Shown here in pieces: positions 57,090-64,000 of a stretch of DNA of 64,000 bases; the first letter of the stretch is position 1; each line of letters starts with the position of its first letter. Location: positions 28,046,723 through 28,110,722 of the forward strand of contig CM075103.1 in the NCBI GenBank assembly GCA_037576195.1, in the 5' to 3' direction. The notes under the pieces are model-generated. The model saw only the letters and a list, made by a program, of their open reading frames with translations. It ran no database searches and was not told where the DNA came from. Source of the DNA: Phytoseiulus persimilis (lineage: Eukaryota > Arthropoda > Arachnida > Mesostigmata > Phytoseiidae). The translations under genes were made by a program, and so were the position numbers.

Positions 57090-57392
57090 GAAAGAGGGTA
57101 GATTTGATGTTGCCGCCAATCGTTCGCAATGGGCAAAGTCGACTCATCATCTGGGATCCAGCGAGCACCCATCGCGCAGAGACAGCGAAGAATTCCCTCA
57201 CCACGAGAGGTGTAAATCAGATCATGATACCTTCTTGAATGTGCGGGTGCCCGTGGACTTTGGACCTCGCGATCAATAAGCCCTCCAAAGATCACTTGGC
57301 AAATATCGCCAATGACTGTTTGAGAAATGCACTGAGAGCCGCTTATATTGACAAAACTAGCTCGCTCGAAGAAGCCTACATGACGCGATGAT
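57090..57392 (+). mobile_element. pogo-like (DDE_1) transposase remnant
   Basis: A segment reading IIWDPASTHRAE (the region of the second catalytic Asp, family form LDSA-x-AHR) is followed shortly, after a frame interruption and stop, by TLDLAINKPSKDHL, matching the family's QPLD-x-x-INKPFK box. Terminal repeats were not found. Old fragment. Confidence 0.6.
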
Positions 57393-58329
57393 CCTCCCGG
57401 CGGTCAGACACCGCGGAGCCGAAGCGGCCTTCTTTGACTCGACGATTCTCAAAGATATTCCAGAGGAACATGACATGGTTGTTTTAGAATGAGTGCCGGG
57501 GATTGGTTGTCTCGCTATCGCAACGTGAGGATTTCAAAGCGCCTTGGTGAACATTGATATAGGTAAGTGGAACGAATACAAGCCATACCCCGAAAATAAG
57601 CTGTGGTCCGATTTCCGGATCTCGAGATGAATATAAGCCATGGCTTATTTCTAAAAAAGACGTTGAGTTCAAGCTTTCTCGATCAAAAAAAAAACACCGG
57701 CGCCAAGTGGCGCAGCTAGCGGGGCGGCACATCTCAGGGCATCACCAGGGGCGGCATTTCCGCTACTGGCTTTTTCATTGAGAAGCGCTGATTGATAGGC
57801 TATTACAGAAGTGAGAATGGTGAGCTGAAGGGGATTGACGATCAATACAATCGATCTTGCGGCTCTGTCACTTGGAGTGCATTCCTCCATTCTGCTTCAT
57901 GGAGACCTCCCCTCATCACGATCCCGAACGAGAGGCACATTCTTCAAACACAGGTGATCCCCTGAAATCTCCCTCACAGAACTGTGCTCCGATCCTCGGG
58001 TCATTCGAGAACAGCGGCACCCCAAGAAAATTCGAAGCGGGGGCTGGAAGTTGAATATTTCTGCCCGACAGACAGACATTGCCTTCCATGTGGTGTCATA
58101 AGTGCTCGAGGAGTGGCCACCGATTCTCGTTAGCATAGTCTCGGGGCGGTGCGCCTCATAGTTGATTCGCACACTCTGGCAGTTTCTGGTGAGAAGGTAC
58201 GTTTCTACCCATTCTTTTGGATGGGTCAGCACCACTGCTGCACTGTTTCCTTATTCGGCTAATCTGCCCATGTTGTCTGTCAAAAGTATCGTCAGACCTA
58301 CCCCGGATTCACCGTTTTAGACTCCGAGG
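57393..58329. other. No gene seen
   Basis: A 73-codon minus-strand frame (57669-57890) has an aliphatic stretch; not assignable. Confidence 0.3.
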
Positions 58330-58480
58330 AGTGAGGTGAGATCGACCCCGGAGCCACCTCCGAAAACTCCCGAGAATATGAATAGATCGATCCCGGAATC
58401 ACCTCCCCAGATTTCGAGTAGTGTGCTGGGACAGATCCCGGTACCACCTCTTTGGACTCCCAAAAATTTTGGTTAGATCA
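58330..58480. repeat. Diverged tandem repeat, about 45-55 bp period, three copies
   Basis: GATCGACCCCGGAGCCACCTCC, GATCGATCCCGGAATCACCTCC and CAGATCCCGGTACCACCTC recur, each followed by a related A/C-rich spacer (ACTCCC or TTTCGA). Confidence 0.55.
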
Positions 58481-59262
58481 CCTCGGAATGCCCAGTCATA
58501 TAACAGATTTATTGCGTGTTAGTTACACATGGTGCTGTGCACCTCCCAGTTTGTCGAGTCCGGGTCTCATCTCACACACTATAGCATGATATCGTGGACA
58601 GCTCTGACCGCAGTATTTACATGAACACATATCACTTGGCGCATGACGATTCTCTCTACTACACAGTTGATTGTGGAACCCGTGTATGAGGTACCAAGCG
58701 AAGCGGATTGCCCCAGTCGCGGTGGTGAAGGGTACCCGATGAGCTCGAGGAGAGGCTAAGGAGTGTAGCTGGAGTCATATCGGGGCGGTGCAGCTTATCG
58801 TCGGAATTCGCTTACTGGTGATAGTATGGAAGGAGTCTCACTTGGGGTAAATCGCGAAGAGGGTAGGGATGGAGGGTTTTGGGTGGCCTGTGTCCTTCCT
58901 TGTGAACCGACCTACAACATGCCGTTGGTTCCACGTCGATCAGATCGATACCGGAGGAGTACATGAGGACAAACAAACAGACCCTGGATGCATATAGGAA
59001 ATGCGATTTCGCAGGGCGACAAAAGTGGAACACATTCATTTCTGAACTGCAAATTCGTGAGCCAAGTTGGTTGGGGACGCGTCTCTACGGCGTGTTGAGC
59101 CGCCTTGAGCCTCTACCACGGCGACCATGCGGTGGGAAGTGATCCGAACAGATCGCGCACATAACTTAGAGTAAGATTTTCCTATTGGTGCGTCATTGCC
59201 ACTTCGACCTCATCAATGGTGGCAAACTGACGATTCGCTCGGTTCACCGCTCGAGACAGTCC
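58481..59262. other. No gene seen
   Basis: Short frames only. Confidence 0.35.
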
Positions 59263-59478
59263 TCAGGCGTTCTGGATTATGTTCGAGTCATGTGATTTCG
59301 CAAGCCACTCGAGACAGGCAATACTTCTTCCCGCGTAGTAAGCTTTAAGACGTCCTGCTTTATGCACAGCGGCATTTCTCCGTTGGAATATGAAAGGGCG
59401 AGATGCGAACGACAAGGCATCGGGTCCAAACGGTCGTATACGCGGTTTGATGAACCCCAAGTAGGTTTTCGCGTCCAT
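59263..59478 (-). mobile_element. Tc1-like transposase remnant
   Basis: 71 codons match the middle of a Tc1 transposase: MDAKTYLGFIKPRI, then RPFIFQRRNAAVH in place of FQQDNAAVH, then LEWLAKSHDSNIIQN in place of LDWPA-x-SPDLN-x-IEN. The second catalytic Asp and the Glu are both lost, so it is inactive. Unrelated in sequence to the intact copy at 10945-11973. Confidence 0.7.
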
Positions 59479-61119
59479 GCGCCCGGGAAGACTATATCCG
59501 TTGTTCGATCGTTACCAATGCCGGTCAGGCCATGACACCGCCGCTTTGACGTCTGAAGACGAGTCTCTGTTCCTTCCTTAAGGGGGTACCTCACTCAAAC
59601 GCAGACTTCACAGGTTCTGCACTTAGAGGGGTGGGACTATGATCATTAAGGAGGGCAACCGCGATTATCCCCACAGGAAAAAGGAGAAAACCCGCAAACT
59701 TCGTTGTCTTCGAATCAATGGCGAAGAATCATGGGTTCGGGCGAAACCGGTTCCACAGAAAACCACGCGTACGGGATCCGCGGGACGGGTGGCAATGTGG
59801 AGCGGAGGGGTGGGGGTAAGTGTGTAAGTATCTGGGATTCGGAAACAGTATTCCAGGATTTTTTCACCAAGTTGAGATTCCGAATGACGGAAAAAATCAC
59901 GGCTCATCCTATGAGGCCCGATTTCGAGGCTGGCGATCTATGAACCTGAGCGAAATAATCCGGAGTCCGATACTTACGCATCAACCCCTTACCATGCTCT
60001 CATTATCACAAAAAAATGGTGGCAATCGGTCGCGTACTTCCCCCAGGAACCGGTTCTGGAGATCAGCCGAAATGCAATTTGCACGGACTGAGAAAAAAAA
60101 CATTCGAAGTTTTGGAACCCTGAAACTTCTGAACGAGAGCATTGATTTCGATCAAATAAGTTGCAATAGACTCGTTATCCTAGAGACTACGAAATTCTTG
60201 TTGGTATCGGAACTTTCGAAGACGACGGAAATTTTCCTCTGAACGCTACAATCATTAATACGAGATGGATGAACTTGGTACATGTAAGTTTGGCGGCCTC
60301 CACGCGAGCAGCCAGGTTTGCGAGGCCGGAAAACCAGCCCACTACAAGCCACCAACAGGGCCGCGAAAACAGGATGCTCGCGCGCCCCGAACGATCGGCT
60401 GGGCCGTGGCCAAATGTGAATAGTGACTGGACAGTGGAAGGCTCTGAAACTAGGAAAGATTTCCGTCTCCCGATGTTTCGATTTGGCCGTGGGAGGCCAC
60501 ATTCCTTTCAGAGTGGACTGGGGAACGCTTCCGAGTCGCGGAGTTCGTAATCGATCGGAGTGCGACGTGAGCATCAGGAGTTAACAGCGTTCAGAAGCCT
60601 GGACTTCGGAAGTGACCATAGCGCCATCTTGAATAATCCGTTCATGCGCTGCTCGCTCGACTCCGAACTTTCGCGTGTTGTTTATCTAAGCATCACGTCT
60701 AGAGTCTAGACAGCATCACTTCGTTATCTTCTACCATTCATACGACACCGAGATTCACCACATAAAATTCAGAATCAATTCAAATTTCCCTCGCTTCGGA
60801 AAAATCTCAAAGGCCTCCCGCTGCGATTTTTTCGTTCCACTCCCAGCTACACCCCAGTAAACAAGCCCAAAGAAAAGCGCATTTCTGCGCTAAAAAAGCA
60901 ATCTTTGGGTCGATTCACAAAATTCATCATTCCACCGATTCACGAAAATCGAGGAAGAAAAGGGGTCCTTCCAGCTATCCAACGTCAGGAAAAAATCCAA
61001 ATCGGATGATTTTTCACTGAGGTATGAGCAAAAGGAGAGAGAGAAAGAAAGTTCTCCACTCACGATGACCACCTTGGATATTCATGGTCAGCTCAATAAT
61101 GGAAATAACGATAGAAGAT
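59479..61119. other. No gene seen
   Basis: Short overlapping frames on both strands without recognisable features. Confidence 0.35.
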
Positions 61120-61302
61120 GGTACGGGGCTGGAAGCCACATTTCTCGACTGCTCGAAAGCATACGACAGAGAAGATGGAACGAAGCTCTGGCGGATTCGA
61201 AGCGAATACGGGACACCCAGTAACCTCATAGACCTACTTGAGCTAGTCAACAGTAACAACATAGTTGTCCCCAAGAGGACCTCTGAAAACATGTTTGAGT
61301 GA
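61120..61302 (+). mobile_element. LINE reverse transcriptase remnant
   Basis: About 60 codons contain FLDCSKAYD-x-x-D-x-x-KLW and a YGTP-x-x-LIDLLE segment, the finger/palm start of a non-LTR reverse transcriptase. Ends at a stop; weaker similarity may continue to about 61440. Confidence 0.65.
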
Positions 61303-62222
61303 TTCAAAAACAGAGCGGAGGTAATCCTTGGGATACTTCACGCCGATTATCCTGATGTCTCACAGATGGAACAGCTGGTACAGATCACCAAAGAGGTTGG
61401 CAATGAGACGACCCCTGGAAACTACCCTTTCCTTCCTCGGACGTAATGAGTCCGCGCTCCAAGAGGGGCTCAAACGAAGCAAAACAGTAACTTCGTTCCA
61501 GAAGTTTCCCATCCGTGGGGCCAGCTTCGACCTGGTCGGGTGCAGGTGTTAGTTTCCCTCGATCATTCCGACCTGACACAGAATTCGTTGAGGGGGCCAG
61601 ATTTATGATATTGATCTCGCCGTCGCCATGGGCCCTCCTGGAGATCCAATATGTCGGGAGCGGTTGAGACGTAGTCGGGGGTTGGTCCTACTCGATCCAT
61701 CCATTCTCATTGCGAAACTCGTCATCCCAAATCGGTTCAGATGTTGCTGAACCCTTCTGCTGACGCAGCGATAATTGAAAACTGAGAACAGCACTGTCTG
61801 TTCCCAGTCAGGGTGCTGATAGCCTGAATTACTCCATAAACAGCCTACCGATGTTGAGATCGCGGAGTTGTGCTTCTCGATTTTCTCTAAAAATCAAAAT
61901 CTCTGTAGATTCATCCGGAGAGACAGAAAACACTGTCGGCTCTCATGAGCGCTCGCATAAGCCCAGGGCGTTCCCTGATCAGAGCCATGAGACACTCGGG
62001 AGAGACCAAATGCCCGGTTCAATGGTTATCCTTAACCATTGATATTGAGATGTATTAAAGCAGCGATTAAGCGTTGCGAAGCAGTACTCGTTGTTGGAAG
62101 TTCGCATCCCTCACCCGATTCGACTTCGGCGCGTTCATAACGGTTGCGCAGGAAAATAATCGTTCAACCTGAGCGCCGGATGGCAGTGCCGTGTGGAATT
62201 CTCCGGAGAGGGCTGAGGTGCG
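61303..62222. other. No gene seen
   Basis: Short frames only. Confidence 0.35.
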
Positions 62223-63253
62223 CTAGTGACGGAGCAGCATGGTGAGCTCGTTGTCTGGGCCGTGAAAATACTGCAACATGAGGTCCTCTCTGGGGTCTGA
62301 CGGCGTCATCCAGGAGGGCCCCGTGGCCGACGGCGATGATGCTGCTGACACCTCCATGGCCTCTTCGTCGAAGTAATGATAGTCGTCCTTGGCCGGCTGG
62401 GAAACTGGATTCGTTTGGGTGCGTTCGGGTCCGTATCACAGTCCCGGCGATCAGCCAATGAATGCATTCCTGCAGACGGAAACTGAGCGCGCTGAATCCG
62501 AATTTCGGAGGGTTCTGTGAGACATCCACTCTTTCGCCGAGTGTCGCCATGATGTTCATACCGGGAGTCAAGTGACGAGGACGAAATTCATCCGTGGGCC
62601 ACAAATGGACATTGGATGCCTCCGTCCCATGTTTCGGAGACTTTCTACACCGCTAAATCCCTTGGAGACCCGAATCCGACGGAATACTGAGAAACTTGGA
62701 AGTTTGGGCCCCGTTTCAGACACTCGATTCGCCCCGCCTGCGAATTTGCTGCATCTCGGTTGCATTCGAGTGTGAAAGCCGTGACGTCGGGAGAAACGCG
62801 CGCCGACAGCTGCCTCATCCTTGTGGGCGAGGAATACAACCAAGCTCCCCTCAATGAGAACCGGCCGCTCGCCGCTGGACTCTCAGCCTGGACTCTGAGT
62901 CTGGCCCACGCGGACTTTTTGTCGAATGGGATTCATGGAATATCTGGAGTAAAGAGTACAGGAGTCCTTTCGAACGTGAACATTCCGTCAGCGAGCGCCA
63001 AGACAACTCGAAGACCTGGATCGTTCCTTGGAGATTGTCCTCACTTGTTGGACGCCGGAGTCGACCGTGTTGTGAACGGAACGCTGGGAACAGCATTTGT
63101 ACTTCGAAAGTTGGCGGAGTCTAACAATTTCCATCGATTTCGCTCTATCCTGAATAGAATAGGAAGAGAAACATTTGTACTCGGACTTCGAGATTGTGGT
63201 AGCGTGACATGCTTGACGGAAACTGCAGGTAGAGAGTGATCTTCCTGTTTCAT
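62223..63253 (-). other. Unidentified spliced gene, probably nuclear protein
   Basis: First exon from ATG 63253 (context GCCATGAA) to about 63046, followed by GTGAGG: begins MKQEDHSL and is Ser/Pro-rich. A middle exon, about 62657-62443, follows a GGGATTTAG acceptor. The last exon, about 62400-62223, follows a TTTCCCAG acceptor and is very acidic, ending LTMLLRH and TAG. The last intron would be only about 43 bp and would keep frame. Sequence between the first and middle exons was not resolved. The mix of acidic, Ser/Pro-rich and basic stretches suggests a transcription-related protein, but no domain is recognised. Confidence 0.4.
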
Positions 63254-63674
63254 GGCAGCTCGAATTATAACTCAGTCCGCCGCATGGAAATGATCTATAT
63301 CGCGGTCACTGGAAGGCATTTCTATCAGGGGCAGAAGCTTTCTTTCTCCATGCTCAGTTCGGATTTCAGATCATACGGAAAAAGAAGCCTCCAGAGCGCC
63401 TCGAATTTCTCTGCTCAGGACAGATGGCTGCAACCTACTGCTGAGATGGCTCAGCTAGGTGTTAGAACATCTTCTTCATCATTGCTCGAAATGAGTTTCT
63501 CGTGGCGCTTTCCTCTTGAGTGTTGCATTTTGACTTGATAGAGAATTAGAGATTAGAGTAAAGATAAAGACAGTTGAAGACATAGAATCAGGACATGCAG
63601 AAGAGTGGACCCAGGCGGAACAAACGGACCGCGGAGGAAAGCATTGGATTCGAGTCTGTAGAGTGGAACTTCCT
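63254..63674. other. No gene seen
   Basis: Presumed upstream region of the preceding minus-strand gene. Confidence 0.35.
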
Positions 63675-63830
63675 TTCTTGCCGCCTAGAGAATACCTCTC
63701 TGAGCTATCCGTTCACCAGGGCCTGGCAAGCGTCTTGCCTGCCGCCTAGGAACTATATGTCTGAACTTTCGGCTAACTTAGGCCCAGCAAGCGCCTGGCT
63801 TGCCGCTCAGAAACTGCTTATCCAGAATGG
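63675..63830 (+). repeat. Tandem repeat of about 60 bp, two and a half copies
   Basis: CTTGCCGCCTAGAGAA, CCTGCCGCCTAGGAAC and CTTGCCGCTCAGAAAC begin successive copies about 55-65 bp apart; GGCCTGGCAAGCG and GGCCCAGCAAGCG recur between them. A + strand frame (63595-63867) runs through the repeat with a helical, charged C-terminal end. The remaining bases to 64000 show nothing. Confidence 0.6.
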
Positions 63831-64000
63831 AGAAGAGGAAAAGCTCCGGAAAGCGAAGAAGCTCTAATGACCAGGAAGATCCCCAGAAAGACCAGGGATA
63901 GGACTGAAGAGTAGGGAAAATAAGCAATGAAGCTCAACTCATGAAATGTCGCAAGGGACTCACTAGAAACGCTGCTCTCGGAGATCGCACACAAGAGAAA

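Noticed and set aside
56820-57295. 156-codon minus-strand frame near receptor 5
   Set aside because: Lies opposite the pogo-like transposase remnant, which has recognisable motifs; judged incidental.
1-64000. CRISPR arrays, bacterial operons, prophage
   Set aside because: No short regularly spaced repeats with unique spacers, no ribosome-binding-site/operon pattern, and clear animal genes with introns.
1-64000. tRNA and rRNA genes
   Set aside because: Searched by eye for B-box-like GGTTCGAATCC; hits such as the one near 36757 lack a matching acceptor stem or A-box.

Overview
The window looks like nuclear DNA of a small-genome arthropod, most likely an acariform or parasitiform mite. A phytoseiid such as Galendromus/Metaseiulus is my best guess; this is inferred, not proven. 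The grounds are an arthropod-type arginine kinase on one uninterrupted frame, five arthropod gustatory receptor (GR) genes each on one uninterrupted frame, short spliced genes with GT-AG introns, about 50% GC, and many arthropod transposon families. There is no operon structure and no bacterial signal, and I recognised no tRNA or rRNA gene.

Layout. Positions 1-4740 hold coding-like but unidentified sequence and a striking cluster of AACCGGTT sites (3047-3167). Positions 4741-29618 are a head-to-tail array of four units of about 3.7-3.9 kb once insertions are removed. Each unit carries a 240-codon single-exon + strand gene (7258, 13602, 22835, 28438) ending near an AATAAA signal, plus minus-strand coding-like blocks. 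The units have been hit by different transposons. Units 2 and 3 share a hAT-like element that itself holds a Mutator-like foldback. Unit 2 alone has an uninterrupted DD34E Tc1 element inside that hAT element. Unit 3 alone has a Ty3/Gypsy LTR element. Unit 4 alone has a DNA transposon with about 280-bp terminal repeats. Exact target duplications and empty sites in sister units prove these insertions and give their order.

Positions 30768-31841 encode arginine kinase (minus). From 33.5 to 56.4 kb five GR genes lie on the minus strand. Between the second and third is a spliced minus-strand gene for trimethylguanosine synthase (TGS1) at 41008-43322. The upstream exons of this TGS1 gene encode a domain clearly related to the 240-codon protein of the array, so the array looks like an amplified, intronless offshoot of the TGS1 N-terminal region. 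This is the main discovery of the window.

The rest (52.5-64 kb) contains two or more unidentified spliced genes and decayed transposon pieces (hAT, pogo-like, Tc1 and LINE). Several long stretches show nothing I can interpret. Exon boundaries were read by eye from open frames and splice motifs, without transcript or homology searches.
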